Source: CAVOJV01 sp963696325
GTDB taxonomy: Bacteria > Pseudomonadota > Gammaproteobacteria > Competibacterales > Competibacteraceae
Direction of reading: 5' to 3'
Assembly: GCA_963696325.1 (NCBI GenBank)
Contig: CAVOJV010000023.1
Span: 5,431 to 69,430, forward strand
Length of the DNA: 64,000 bases
The notes below the pieces were generated by a model. That model did no database searches and was not told where the DNA came from. It worked only from the letters and a program-made list of their open reading frames with translations. The position numbers and the translations under genes were made by a program. This document shows positions 17,434 through 26,984 of this stretch, one piece after another. Numbering within the stretch: position 1 is the stretch's first letter; every line of letters begins with the position of its first letter.

Positions 17434-18261
17434 ATGATGAAAAAGCCATTGTGGTTGCTCGGTTGGCTGCCGTTAGTGTTACCCCTGGCGGGATGGGCGG
17501 ACTTTCTGCAATTGACGGGTAACTTTATTCAGGGCGGCCTCATCACTGGCCGTACCGAGCCCGGTACCCACGTGCTGCTGAATGGGCAACCGCTGCGGGT
17601 ATCTCAGGCGGGTGTTTTTGTTGTAGGCTTTGACCGCGATGCCGGCCCGCAGGCGCGGTTGGAGATTACGTATGCCAATGGCGCCCAGGAAATCCGTGTC
17701 TTGACGATTATCCCGCGCAGCTACGCTATCCAGCGCATCGAGGGCCTCGCCGAGGAGCGAGTGACGCCCCCAACCGAGGTGCTGGAACGGATTCGCCAGG
17801 AGACCGCCTTGGTGGCTCGGGTTCGTGGGCATGATGGCGATCAGCCGTATTTCTTGAGTGGCTTCCGCTGGCCCGTGGTGGGCCGCGTCAGCGGCGTTTA
17901 CGGCAGCCAGCGGATATTGAATGGCCAACCCCGGCAACCCCATAATGGCGTTGATATCACCGCGCCCGCGGGAACACCGGTGTTGGCCCCCGCCGACGGC
18001 GTCGTAGCGCTGGCGAATCCGGATATGTATTTCGGTGGGGGTACGCTCATCGTCGATCATGGTCATGGCCTGTATTCCTCTTTTCTGCATCTAAAAGACA
18101 TTTACGTGACGGTTGCTCAATCGGTTAAGCAGGGCGATGCCATCGCCAGCGTGGGCGCTACCGGAAGGGCTACCGGCCCACATCTGCATTGGGGCATGAA
18201 TTGGTTCCAGCAGCGCATCGATCCGACCTTGCTGGTGCCACCCATGGAACGCCGGGAGTAA
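17434..18261 (+). CDS. M23 family metallopeptidase, secreted
   Basis: A 275-residue LytM/M23 peptidase with a signal peptide (LLGWLPLVLPLAGWA), then a beta-rich domain, then the zinc peptidase domain. Zinc ligands are the His and Asp of PHNGVDI and the HxH of GPHLHWGMNW; the final His is within YSSFLHLKDIY. Such enzymes cut peptide cross-links of murein in the periplasm or act as LytM-type activators. It starts 22 bp after the dehydrogenase gene. The catalytic set looks complete. Confidence 0.92.
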   Translation: MMKKPLWLLGWLPLVLPLAGWADFLQLTGNFIQGGLITGRTEPGTHVLLNGQPLRVSQAGVFVVGFDRDAGPQARLEITYANGAQEIRVLTIIPRSYAIQRIEGLAEERVTPPTEVLERIRQETALVARVRGHDGDQPYFLSGFRWPVVGRVSGVYGSQRILNGQPRQPHNGVDITAPAGTPVLAPADGVVALANPDMYFGGGTLIVDHGHGLYSSFLHLKDIYVTVAQSVKQGDAIASVGATGRATGPHLHWGMNWFQQRIDPTLLVPPMERRE

Positions 18262-18419
18262 ACGTCCCGCGTAACAATATGAATGATACCTGCGGATCCT
18301 GAACAACTTCGCCGGCCCTGGGCGCGGAGGGCCGCCCGCCAGCAGCATTGACCGGAACGTAGATTTTGGGAAGGTTAGCGGCGACTACGCCATTAATGGA
18401 CACAACGAGGGACATTTCC

Positions 18420-20306
18420 ATGGCAGGCAATAACCAATTCTCTCTCTTGCGGCAGCGGCGCTTCGGGCCGTTCTTTCTTACGCAGTTTCTGGGGGCGTTC
18501 AATGACAATGTCTTCAAGAACGCCCTGATCATCCTGATCGCTTTTCAGGCGGGGGGCCTGCCGCCCGGTGACGCGAATATCTTGATCAATCTGAGCGCCG
18601 GCCTGTTTATCCTGCCCTTTTTTTTATTCTCTGCCACGGCTGGCCAGTTTGCCGATAAATACGAGAAATCCCACCTCATCCGGCTAGTCAAGCTGTTGGA
18701 AATCGTTATCATGGTCGGCGCCGCTGCGGGGTTTTATCTGAACAATATTCCCCTGCTGATGGGGTTGCTGTTTCTCATGGGCGCCCAATCCACCCTGTTC
18801 GGTCCTGTCAAGTACGGCATCCTGCCGCAGCATCTCCGGGAAGAAGAATTGGTGGGTGGTAACGGCTTGGTGGAGATGGGTACGTTTCTGGCGATCCTGC
18901 TGGGGACCATGACCGGCGGGATTCTCATCGGACTGGGCGCTAGCGGCGCCATGCTGGTCTCCATCACCGTGGTCACCATCGCCTGCCTGGGTTATCTCAC
19001 CAGTTGCGGTATTCCCACCGCTGTGGCAGCAGCCCCGACCTTGCGCATCAACTGGAACCCGCTTACCGAAACCTGGCGTAACCTGAACTTCACGCGCCAG
19101 AACCGGACCGTGTTTTTGTCCATCCTCGGCATTTCCTGGTTTTGGTTCTTTGGCGCCACCTATCTTGCCCAGTTGCCCAGCTATACCAAACTGACCCTGG
19201 GCGGCAGCGAGCAGGTGGTCACGCTGCTCTTGACACTGTTTTCGCTGGGGATAGGGTTAGGCTCGCTGCTCTGCGAGCGATTGTCGGGTCGCAAGGTGGA
19301 AATAGGACTGGTCCCCTTCGGAGCCATCGGCCTTACTCTGTTCAGTGTGGATCTGTTCTTTGCCGCCCCCGGCATCCCGGCGGGCAGGGAATTGATAGAG
19401 GCGAGCGGGTTCCTGCGGGAATCCGGCAACTGGCGGGTGATGGCGGACATCGTCTTGATCGGCTTGTTCGGCGGATTCTTCATCGTGCCTTTGTATGCCC
19501 TGGTGCAACAGCGCAGCGAGCCTAGCCATCGCTCGCGGATCATCGCCGGCAACAATATTCTTAACGCCCTGTTCATGGTGATCTCGGCCGTCCTGGCCAT
19601 CGTGCTGCTCAAGGCGGGCCTCAACATTCCACAACTGTTCCTGGCTACGGCTTTTTTAAATGCTCTGGTAGCCATCTATATCTTTACCCTGGTTCCTGAA
19701 TTCCTCATGCGTTTCATTGTGTGGATGCTCATCCACACCCTGTACCGGTTGCGCACAGAGGGACTTGAGAACATTCCGGATGAAGGACCGGTGGTGTTGG
19801 TCTGTAACCATGTCAGCTACGTGGATGCTCTGGTGATAGCCGGCTGTTGCCGGCGCCCGGCGCGCTTCGTGATGGATCATAAGATCTTCAAAATGCCGGT
19901 ACTGAGTTTCGTATTCCGTACGGCGGGGGCGATTCCCATCGCCCCCGCCAAAGAAGATCCGGTAATGCTGGAGCGAGCCTATCAGCGGGTTGCCGAGTAC
20001 CTGGACGAGGGCGAAGTGATATGTCTATTTCCCGAAGGCAGGATCACCGCGGATGGGGAAATCGGCCCCTTCCGTCCAGGCGTTGAGCGCATTATCCAGC
20101 GCAATCCGGTGCCAGTCATTCCCATGGCTCTGCGGGGATTGTGGGGGAGCTTTTTCAGCCGCCGCTGGGGACCGGCCATGCGCCGCCTGCCAAGGCGTTG
20201 CTGGTCCAAGATCACCCTGGCAGTCGGCGCACCGATGGCTCCCAAGCAGGTGAACGCAGAGGAGTTGCGAAGCAGGGTGATCGAGTTGCAGGGAGACTGG
20301 AAATGA
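18420..20306 (+). CDS. MFS transporter fused to a 1-acylglycerol-phosphate-type acyltransferase
   Basis: A 628-residue two-domain protein. The start at ATG 18420 follows GAGGG; an in-frame ATG at 18396 is less well placed. The first 420 residues are a major-facilitator transporter resembling LplT (FGPFFLTQFLGAFNDNVFKN, GPVKYGILPQHL). The last 200 residues are a PlsC-type acyltransferase with the catalytic NHVSYVD (H-x4-D) and FPEGRITADGE. The family probably flips lysophospholipid and re-acylates it. The usual third domain, an acyl-ACP ligase as in Aas, is absent, but a separate AMP-ligase gene lies two genes downstream. Confidence 0.92.
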   Translation: MAGNNQFSLLRQRRFGPFFLTQFLGAFNDNVFKNALIILIAFQAGGLPPGDANILINLSAGLFILPFFLFSATAGQFADKYEKSHLIRLVKLLEIVIMVGAAAGFYLNNIPLLMGLLFLMGAQSTLFGPVKYGILPQHLREEELVGGNGLVEMGTFLAILLGTMTGGILIGLGASGAMLVSITVVTIACLGYLTSCGIPTAVAAAPTLRINWNPLTETWRNLNFTRQNRTVFLSILGISWFWFFGATYLAQLPSYTKLTLGGSEQVVTLLLTLFSLGIGLGSLLCERLSGRKVEIGLVPFGAIGLTLFSVDLFFAAPGIPAGRELIEASGFLRESGNWRVMADIVLIGLFGGFFIVPLYALVQQRSEPSHRSRIIAGNNILNALFMVISAVLAIVLLKAGLNIPQLFLATAFLNALVAIYIFTLVPEFLMRFIVWMLIHTLYRLRTEGLENIPDEGPVVLVCNHVSYVDALVIAGCCRRPARFVMDHKIFKMPVLSFVFRTAGAIPIAPAKEDPVMLERAYQRVAEYLDEGEVICLFPEGRITADGEIGPFRPGVERIIQRNPVPVIPMALRGLWGSFFSRRWGPAMRRLPRRCWSKITLAVGAPMAPKQVNAEELRSRVIELQGDWK

Positions 20307-20647
20307 CGCGGTGTACAAGTCAGGTAAAGGGTGCTCTTGGTCAACCGCAACTGTATGGATTGCCTCGCCGGCAAGCTGGCCGGGCCTTGCTCTGGGCAGT
20401 AAGCATCCTGGCCATTGCGGTGGGAGTGCTTGGTTATTGGTACGCCTATCCCGGTAAGGCGCCCGGCTGGGTGCGCGGCCGCTTGCCCGGCATGGCCGAT
20501 GTTACCGCGCCACTCTATCGGTGGCGAGATGGGCAAGGCCAATGGCAGATTACCGATCAACCGCCTCAGGGACGGCCCTACGAAGCGGTCACCTATCAGC
20601 GCGATGCGAACGTTATACCATCGGGGGATGTGGGCAAGCGTCCATGA
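20303..20647 (+). CDS. Small membrane-anchored protein with a DUF4124-like domain
   Basis: Starts at ATG 20303, overlapping the acyltransferase stop as ATGA, and encodes 114 residues. One hydrophobic helix (ALLWAVSILAIAVGVLGYWYA) near the N-terminus is followed by APLYRWRDGQGQWQITDQPP, the short beta unit typical of DUF4124 proteins. It is translationally coupled to the fusion gene upstream. Function is unknown; a periplasmic binding role is possible. Confidence 0.75.
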   Translation: MTRCTSQVKGALGQPQLYGLPRRQAGRALLWAVSILAIAVGVLGYWYAYPGKAPGWVRGRLPGMADVTAPLYRWRDGQGQWQITDQPPQGRPYEAVTYQRDANVIPSGDVGKRP

Positions 20648-20662
20648 ATGGCAGTGACAGGT

Positions 20663-20668
20663 TATAAT
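20663..20668 (+). promoter_or_regulatory. Possible -10 element upstream of thrC
   Basis: A perfect TATAAT lies 32 bp before the thrC start, in the gap after the DUF4124 gene. No convincing -35 is seen at the right spacing, so the promoter call is weak. Confidence 0.3.
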
Positions 20669-20699
20669 CCACCGTCTTTCGGCGCGCGAGGAACACTTG

Positions 20700-22115
20700 A
20701 TGCAGTACATCAGTACCCGGGGCGGCATGGTGCCCAAATCCTTCTCGGAGATCTTGATCGAGGGTCTCGCTCCCGATGGCGGACTCGTTATCCCTGCTGC
20801 CTATCCCATCCTGAGCAGCCAGGAACTAAGCGAATGGCGGGACTTTAACTACCGGCAACTGGCCTATGCCGTGCTCAGTCGGTTCGCCACGGACATCCCG
20901 CCCGATGATCTGCGAGCCTTGGTTGACAAAACCTACACCGCGCAGATCTTCCGGAGTGAAGATATCACCCCCGTCAAGCCCCTGCATGAGGGGGTCTGGT
21001 TGCTGGCTTTGTCCAATGGGCCAACGCTGGCCTTCAAGGACATCGCCATGCAGTTGCTGGGCAATCTGTTCGAGTACGTCTTGGAGAAGGTCGGCGGTCA
21101 TCTGAACATCCTGGGCGCCACCTCCGGGGATACCGGCTCCAGCGCTGAGTACGCCATGCGCGGTAAGCGTAACATCACGGTGTTTATGCTCTCGCCCTAT
21201 CAAAAGATGAGCGCCTTCCAGACCGCCCAGATGTTTTCCCTGAATGAGCCCAATATCTTCAATATCGCTGTGCGCGGGGTGTTCGACGACTGCCAGGATA
21301 TGGTCAAGGCGGTGAGCAACGACGCGGGTTTCAAGGCCAAATACCACATCGGCACCGTCAATTCCATCAACTGGGCGCGGGTGGCGGCGCAGATTGTCTA
21401 TTACTTCAAGGCTTATTTTGCCGTTACCGAGGACAATACCCAAACGGTGACTTTCGCGGTGCCATCCGGTAACTTCGGCAATATCTGTGCCGGCCACATC
21501 GCCCGCCAGATGGGCTTGCCTATCCACCAGCTCATCCTGGCCACCAACGAGAACGATGTCCTGGATGAATTTTTCTGCACCGGTATCTACCGGGTTCGCC
21601 CATCCGAGGGGGTGGTCAAGACCAGCAGCCCATCCATGGATATTTCCAAAGCCTCTAACTTCGAGCGATTCGTCTTCGATGCTGTTGGTCGCGATAGCGG
21701 CGTGGTACGTGAACTGTGGCGGCAACTGGACGGACAGGGTTATTTTGATCTTTCCGCTACCTCCTATTTCCGGGATCTGGGCCGTTTTGGTTTCGCCTCC
21801 GGGGTCAGCACCCATCAACATCGCTTGGCGACGATCCGCCGGACTTATCAGGAATCCAGCGTCATCATCGACACCCATACCGCCGACGGTGTGAAGGTAG
21901 GACTGGAACATCGGGAGCAGGGCATTCCGTTGGTCTGTCTGGAGACGGCCCTGCCGGCCAAGTTCGAGGAGTCCATCCAGGAAGCCCTGGGACGCAAGCC
22001 GGATCGCCCTCAAGGGTATGAGCATATCGAGGACAGGCCACAACGGTTTCAGGTTATGGACGTGGATGTGGCGGCCATCAAGAACGTCATCGCGAAGCAG
22101 GTGGATTGCGCTTAG
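20700..22115 (+). CDS. thrC: Threonine synthase
   Basis: Converts O-phosphohomoserine to L-threonine with PLP. The protein is 471 residues, in the longer threonine-synthase class. The start at ATG 20700 follows GAGGAA; the TTG one codon upstream is rejected. It opens MQYISTRGGMVPKSFSE. The PLP lysine is in PTLAFKDIAMQLLGNL, and the ILGATSGDTGSSAEYAM block binds phosphate. The late FAVPSGNFGNICAGH motif is also present. No thrA or thrB is adjacent. Confidence 0.96.
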   Translation: MQYISTRGGMVPKSFSEILIEGLAPDGGLVIPAAYPILSSQELSEWRDFNYRQLAYAVLSRFATDIPPDDLRALVDKTYTAQIFRSEDITPVKPLHEGVWLLALSNGPTLAFKDIAMQLLGNLFEYVLEKVGGHLNILGATSGDTGSSAEYAMRGKRNITVFMLSPYQKMSAFQTAQMFSLNEPNIFNIAVRGVFDDCQDMVKAVSNDAGFKAKYHIGTVNSINWARVAAQIVYYFKAYFAVTEDNTQTVTFAVPSGNFGNICAGHIARQMGLPIHQLILATNENDVLDEFFCTGIYRVRPSEGVVKTSSPSMDISKASNFERFVFDAVGRDSGVVRELWRQLDGQGYFDLSATSYFRDLGRFGFASGVSTHQHRLATIRRTYQESSVIIDTHTADGVKVGLEHREQGIPLVCLETALPAKFEESIQEALGRKPDRPQGYEHIEDRPQRFQVMDVDVAAIKNVIAKQVDCA

Positions 22116-22237
22116 GATGGCGCCCGCCAGGGAGCAGGCTTTCCTGCTGACAAGACCCTAGAGGGATGCGGCCAGTCCAGCAAACCGTATTGCCGTCAGC
22201 ATCGCAACAACTATCTAATGCTAGAGGGAAAACACCC

Positions 22238-23878
22238 ATGTCCGAAAACACTATCATACGGACCCCTTCCGCTCACGCTTTTCCTCTACTGATCAAATAT
22301 CTATTGGGCAATGCCTTGATTCAGGCGCCCCAGCAGGAGATCGTTTATTGTGATTATAAACGGTTAACCTATAAGGATATGCGTGACCGGGTTGGCCGCC
22401 TGGCGACCGCTCTGACTAGCCTGGGCGTGAAACCCGGCGCTACCGTGGCGGTAATGGACTGGGACAGCCATCGTTATCTTGAGTGTTTCTTCGCCGTGCC
22501 CATGCTGGGGGCCGTGCTGCATACGGTCAATGTGCGCCTGTCGCCGGAGCAAATCCTCTATACCATCAATCACGCCGAGGACGATGTCATCCTCGTGAAC
22601 AGTGAATTTCTGCCCGTCCTGGAATCCATTCGTGAGCGTATCGAGACGGTCAAGAAGTTTGTGCTGTTGAACGATGCCGGCAGCACGCCCGCCACCACGC
22701 TGGAGATCGCCGCCGAGTATGAAGCGCTGTTGGAAGCCAGTTCACCGGATTATGTGTTTCCAGATTTTTCCGAGGATACCCGCGCCACGACGTTCTATAC
22801 CACCGGCACCACGGGGTTGCCCAAGGGCGTCTATTTCAGCCACCGGCAGTTGGTGCTGCACACCTTCGCCGCGCGCGCTGCGATATTGGGTACGGGCCAG
22901 GGGCATATCAATCGCGACGATGTCTACATGCCCATCACTCCCATGTTCCATGTCCATGCCTGGGGAATCCCCTATGTGGCGACCACCTTGGGGATGAAGC
23001 AGGTTTATCCAGGGCGCTACCTGCCCGACACCCTGCTGGGGTTGATCCAGCGCGAAGGCGTGACGTTTTCCCACTGCGTGCCCACCATCCTGCAAATGCT
23101 GTTGGTCAGCCCCAAGGTCAAGGAGACGGACCTGTCGCGCTGGAAGGTTATCATCGGTGGCTCGGCCATGCCCCAGGCCCTGGCCAAGCAGGCGCTGGAG
23201 TTGGGCGCGGATGTTTTCGGCGGCTACGGCATGTCGGAAACCTGTCCCTTGCTAAGCCTGGCGCAACTAAAGCCCCCTATGCGGGAATGGCCTATGGAGC
23301 GGCAGTTAGAGGTCCGTTGCAAGGCTGGGTTGCCAATGCCCCTGGTGGAACTGCGCATCGTGGATGCGGAAATGAACGACCTGCCCCATGACGGCGTGTC
23401 CCAGGGCGAGGTGGTAGCGCGCGCGCCCTGGCTGACGCAGGGCTATCTGAAAGACCCGAAGAACTCCGAAGCCTTGTGGCAGGGGGGTTATCTGCATACG
23501 GGCGATATTGGTACCATAGACCCCGAGGGTTATCTCAAGATCACCGACCGCATCAAGGATGTGATCAAGACAGGTGGTGAGTGGGTCTCCTCGCTGGACC
23601 TGGAGGATCTGATCCTCACCCATCCGGGCGTGGCCGAGGCGGCCGTGATTGGCGTTCCCGATGCCAAATGGGGCGAGCGCCCCATGGCCTTGGTGGTGCA
23701 GAAGCCGGGTCAGACGGTCGATGTGGGGTCGCTGCTTACCCTGCTCATGGGCTATGCTGATAAGGGTATCATCTCCAAGTATGGCGTCCCGGAGCGGATC
23801 GTGTTCGTGGAGACCATCGCCAAGACCAGTGTGGGTAAGCTTAATAAAAAGGAATTGCGGACCCAATATGTAGAATAA
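22238..23878 (+). CDS. Long-chain acyl-CoA synthetase (AMP-dependent ligase)
   Basis: A 546-residue adenylate-forming enzyme. The start ATG 22238 follows AGAGGGA; upstream in-frame codons lack a ribosome site. Motifs: the P-loop TTFYTTGTTGLPKGVYFSH, PMFHVHAWG, FGGYGMSETCP, HTGDIGTIDPEGYLKITDR, and the C-terminal lysine in KTSVGKLNKKELR. It resembles medium/long-chain fatty-acyl-CoA ligases (AlkK-like). It follows thrC by 122 bp. Substrate chain length cannot be read from sequence. Confidence 0.92.
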   Translation: MSENTIIRTPSAHAFPLLIKYLLGNALIQAPQQEIVYCDYKRLTYKDMRDRVGRLATALTSLGVKPGATVAVMDWDSHRYLECFFAVPMLGAVLHTVNVRLSPEQILYTINHAEDDVILVNSEFLPVLESIRERIETVKKFVLLNDAGSTPATTLEIAAEYEALLEASSPDYVFPDFSEDTRATTFYTTGTTGLPKGVYFSHRQLVLHTFAARAAILGTGQGHINRDDVYMPITPMFHVHAWGIPYVATTLGMKQVYPGRYLPDTLLGLIQREGVTFSHCVPTILQMLLVSPKVKETDLSRWKVIIGGSAMPQALAKQALELGADVFGGYGMSETCPLLSLAQLKPPMREWPMERQLEVRCKAGLPMPLVELRIVDAEMNDLPHDGVSQGEVVARAPWLTQGYLKDPKNSEALWQGGYLHTGDIGTIDPEGYLKITDRIKDVIKTGGEWVSSLDLEDLILTHPGVAEAAVIGVPDAKWGERPMALVVQKPGQTVDVGSLLTLLMGYADKGIISKYGVPERIVFVETIAKTSVGKLNKKELRTQYVE

Positions 23879-23931
23879 TTTGGCAGGGGAGGGAGGATTC
23901 CCTCTCCAAGATCGCAGTGGAGGTAATGACC

Positions 23932-24351
23932 ATGCGTAACTTGAAATTGCTATTCAGCGCCGCGCTGATCACCGCGCTTAGCGGTATTCCACCGGTAGTC
24001 CTAGCACAAGAGGGCGCCTTAGAGATCCAGAACTATCAAGGCATAGCATTCGTGACTGGCGGCGTTGGTGAAGAAGAACGGGAATTTCTCAGAACCGTGG
24101 ACAGGGATTTCAACCTTAAACTGATGTTTGCCATCAAGGAGGGCAATTATCTCAGCGATGTCCAGGTAAGCATCCGGGACAAGAAAGGCCAACCAGTGCT
24201 GGAAGCCGTCGCCAACGGTCCTTTCTTTTACGCCAAGCTGCCGCCGGGCACCTATACCGTTGTAGTCAACGGCCCAGGTCAGAGCTTTCGGCAGTCGGTG
24301 CAGGTAACCGGCAGGAAGCAGGCTCGACTAAACTTTTATTGGCGTGGATGA
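23932..24351 (+). CDS. Small secreted protein with a carboxypeptidase-regulatory-like beta domain
   Basis: A 139-residue protein starting at ATG 23932, 8 bases after GGAGG. A signal peptide ends at VLA|QE. The mature part contains a beta-sandwich pattern: DVQVSIRDKKGQPVLEAVAN followed by FFYAKLPPGTYTVVVNGPG. This is typical of carboxypeptidase-regulatory or transthyretin-like domains found in periplasmic and outer-membrane proteins. There is no catalytic motif. Function is unknown. Confidence 0.7.
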   Translation: MRNLKLLFSAALITALSGIPPVVLAQEGALEIQNYQGIAFVTGGVGEEEREFLRTVDRDFNLKLMFAIKEGNYLSDVQVSIRDKKGQPVLEAVANGPFFYAKLPPGTYTVVVNGPGQSFRQSVQVTGRKQARLNFYWRG

Positions 24352-24415
24352 CAACGCCAACTCTATGGTAGCGCGGCGCAGCGTGCCGCTTGCATAGGCC
24401 ACTTGCCCGGGGTGG

Positions 24416-25339
24416 TTATAGATTGATCACCGCCAGCACAGGGTCATGATCGCTCGCCCGCTCCGCAGGTGGACTGTCACTGTTGATATGCGGGATACGG
24501 AGCAGGGCGCCCTGCCGCAGACTCTGGCTGACCAGGATATGATCCAGTGCTTGAGGGCAGTTGCCATGGCGGCGTGTGTAACGCAGTTCTCTGGGGTAGT
24601 CCTCCATCAGGTTGCTGAGCAGGCTGCCCTTGAGGATTTTCAGGGTCTTGGAACCGGGAACGTCATTCATATCGCCCAATATCACCACATGGGCGCTGGG
24701 ATCGCAGGCTAGCAGGTTGGCCACGAAGCGATGGATGATCGAGGCCTGTGCATGGCGCTGCTTCTTGGTGTAGTCCTCCTCGCGGCGACTGACCGAGCGC
24801 ATGGACTTGAGGTGGCAGATAATGCAAAACACCGTCTCGCCGTTGAAACGCAATTCCCCTGCCAAGGACTTGCGGCTGGGTGCCCAGTGCCGCTCAGGAT
24901 CGCCCACGAAAGCTGGGTCGGTGGGAGTGATGCGGCCGGGGCTTAACGTGAGGGCAGGATGGCCGTTCACGATGCGGATGCCCGTAGCGTCTTCGGCAGC
25001 CGCCCGACCCCGATCCACAAACTCTATCCGCTTGGGATTGAACAACAGCCCGATTCTTATATTGGCATCTGCTTGCCCACCATCCTGGTTGGCCAGGGGT
25101 GGGACCTCGCGGAATTCGTAAGCAGGACCGCCCGCGCTCAGTATGATTGCGATCAGCCTGCGGTAGGTCTCGTCGGCAGGCACTTGCGCTTGCCCGTCGG
25201 CTACCGCCATGACCTCCTGCACGACCAAGATGTCCGGACCCTGCAGTGCGCCGGTGATGGCGACCCCGAGGCGTTGCAGGCGTTCGGCTGGGACGTCGAC
25301 TCCCAAGTTACAAAGATTGAAGGTGGCGAGGGTGAGCAT
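24416..25339 (-). CDS. Endonuclease/exonuclease/phosphatase (EEP) family protein
   Basis: A 307-residue protein starting MLTLATFNLCNLG at 25339, with AGGAAGAA as its ribosome site. Metal and catalytic motifs of the EEP fold are present: FNLCNL, VVQEV (metal Glu), CHLKSMR (His), LGDMNDVPGS (Asp and Asn) and the final ASDHDPVLAVI (Asp-His). Substrates in this family range from DNA to phospholipids and cannot be chosen here. Its start codon overlaps head to head with the ATG of the divergent membrane gene. Confidence 0.88.
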   Translation of the reverse strand: MLTLATFNLCNLGVDVPAERLQRLGVAITGALQGPDILVVQEVMAVADGQAQVPADETYRRLIAIILSAGGPAYEFREVPPLANQDGGQADANIRIGLLFNPKRIEFVDRGRAAAEDATGIRIVNGHPALTLSPGRITPTDPAFVGDPERHWAPSRKSLAGELRFNGETVFCIICHLKSMRSVSRREEDYTKKQRHAQASIIHRFVANLLACDPSAHVVILGDMNDVPGSKTLKILKGSLLSNLMEDYPRELRYTRRHGNCPQALDHILVSQSLRQGALLRIPHINSDSPPAERASDHDPVLAVINL

Positions 25340-26072
25340 GTTTTCTTCCTTGCAGCGCTTAAGCATTCATGGTCAGTGGACTCTGTTCGTAGTGCTGGCC
25401 TATGGGGTCGCCTTGTTTGGGGCCTGGCAGTTGCTCGCCAGAGTGGATTTCCTGTATCCCCTGTGGTACGACGTGATAGGGATTGAGCAGACTATTGCCA
25501 TCTACGGTCCCCAGAACCGCCACCGCGCTCGTTTTGAAACCACCAGCAAGGCTGAGCGGGTACGGTTGTTTTCCGCCATCGTCGCGGCTGTCCATCACCA
25601 GGGCAAGGGATTGGAGACCCTGGTCTATCAAGATTCCGACGGGCGGCCCATCGCCAGTTTGCTTACCCCGCCTGAAATCGCCCATTTACAGGATGTCTCG
25701 CGGTTGCTGGACCACCTGTCGGCAGGGGGGTGGGGCGCGATGGTTGGCGGGTCGATGCTGCTGGGTTTATTGCGGATGCAAAAACTGCCGATGCCATCCG
25801 TCAAGCGCTTATCGCTGACAGCTATCATGGCGGCGGGGGGAGTCGGCGGACTCGTTGTACTGCTTGGATCCGTAAACGTATTTTATACATTGCATACCTG
25901 GGTTTTTCCGGCCGGACATGCCTGGTTTTTTTATTATCAGGATTCGCTTATGACGATGCTCATGAAGGCCCCGGATATCTTTGCTTGTATCGCGCTGTCG
26001 TTGGTAGCGTTGAGTCTGTTGTTGTTGATGGGGATTTTATTCGTATCCAAAAAGCTCTATGAACTCATCTGA
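25338..26072 (+). CDS. DUF1461/TIGR01906-like integral membrane protein
   Basis: A 244-residue membrane protein with about four or five hydrophobic segments. The stretch FYTLHTWVFPAGHAWFFYYQ and the following DSLMTMLMKAPDIF match the conserved His/Phe-rich block of DUF1461, a family that includes the lipoprotein intramolecular transacylase Lit of Firmicutes. The start ATG 25338 has GAGGG five bases upstream and shares the AT of CATG with the start of the divergent EEP gene. Assignment rests on one motif block, so function is tentative. Confidence 0.6.
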   Translation: MFSSLQRLSIHGQWTLFVVLAYGVALFGAWQLLARVDFLYPLWYDVIGIEQTIAIYGPQNRHRARFETTSKAERVRLFSAIVAAVHHQGKGLETLVYQDSDGRPIASLLTPPEIAHLQDVSRLLDHLSAGGWGAMVGGSMLLGLLRMQKLPMPSVKRLSLTAIMAAGGVGGLVVLLGSVNVFYTLHTWVFPAGHAWFFYYQDSLMTMLMKAPDIFACIALSLVALSLLLLMGILFVSKKLYELI

Positions 26073-26130
26073 CAGCGCAAGCCACATTTACGGTCAAGGA
26101 TGTAACGAGAGCAGGAAATAGCGGCTAGCC

Positions 26131-26841
26131 CTAGCTGGTTGTTATTCCTTCCAACCATGCTTCCAAGAACCTTTGGCCGTGGGTTTTTAGGGTTGCGCCC
26201 CAGCGAGCGGTGGCGGCCCGCAATTGAGCAACGGTGATGCCGGGAGTCGCGGCAATCTCAGCCGCATGACCGATGAACCAGCGTTCCAGCCCTTTGCTGG
26301 TTGCTTCGGCATGAAACTGCAAGGCCAGCGCCTGGGTGCCCCAGGAGAACGCCTGGTTCTCATAGACTTCAGTCGAGGCGAGCCGAATGGCGCTATCCGG
26401 CAGGTCGAAGGTATCGCCATGCCAGTGCAGGACAGGCGTCCGATCGGGCGCCAAGTGCCGCATGCAGGAGGTTTGGCCGGAGTCGGTCAGCTTGAGACTC
26501 CCCCAGCCGATCTCCTTGCACGGCCCGGCATAGACCTGGGCGCCAAGCGCGCGCGCCATAAGCTGGCTACCCAGGCAAATGGCTAGCGTCGGGCGGTCAT
26601 GGCGAAGCCGCTTTTCCAATAGCCGCAGTTCATCGATGAGAAAAGGATAATCCTGTTCATCGTTGGCACTGATGGGTCCACCCAGGATAACGACCAAGTC
26701 AGGTTGACAGGCATCCAGGGCGGTTACGTCATCCATACCGGCTTCGAGATAGTGAATCTGATAGCCCTGCTTGAGCAGGGTTTCGCTAAATGAACCCAGG
26801 TCCTCAAACGGCACGTGCCTGATTGCAATAGCTGTTTTCAC
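26131..26841 (-). CDS. Class I glutamine amidotransferase-like protein (GMP-synthase-type)
   Basis: A 236-residue stand-alone glutaminase-fold protein. The nucleophile is the Cys of TLAICLGSQLMARALGA, the oxyanion region is VVILGGPISANDEQDYPF and the His-Glu pair is in LALQFHAEAT. Such proteins hydrolyse glutamine or gamma-glutamyl compounds. No synthetase partner is adjacent. It lies alone between the DUF1461-like gene and aceB. Confidence 0.88.
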   Translation of the reverse strand: MKTAIAIRHVPFEDLGSFSETLLKQGYQIHYLEAGMDDVTALDACQPDLVVILGGPISANDEQDYPFLIDELRLLEKRLRHDRPTLAICLGSQLMARALGAQVYAGPCKEIGWGSLKLTDSGQTSCMRHLAPDRTPVLHWHGDTFDLPDSAIRLASTEVYENQAFSWGTQALALQFHAEATSKGLERWFIGHAAEIAATPGITVAQLRAATARWGATLKTHGQRFLEAWLEGITTS

Positions 26842-26984
26842 GTGGTTACTCCAGCGGACTTAATCCTTGGCCGATATGCCCCCTCTCATCAAGCAATCGG
26901 TAGCGCTTGTGGGCATGGTCGCGGGCGGACGGTATATTACCGATTCACTCGTAGCGTTCGAAGCACCGTTTTTTGGGTGGCCTG

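Noticed and set aside
20826..22043. 405-codon open frame opposite thrC
   Set aside because: Shadow frame of thrC with no supporting signals.
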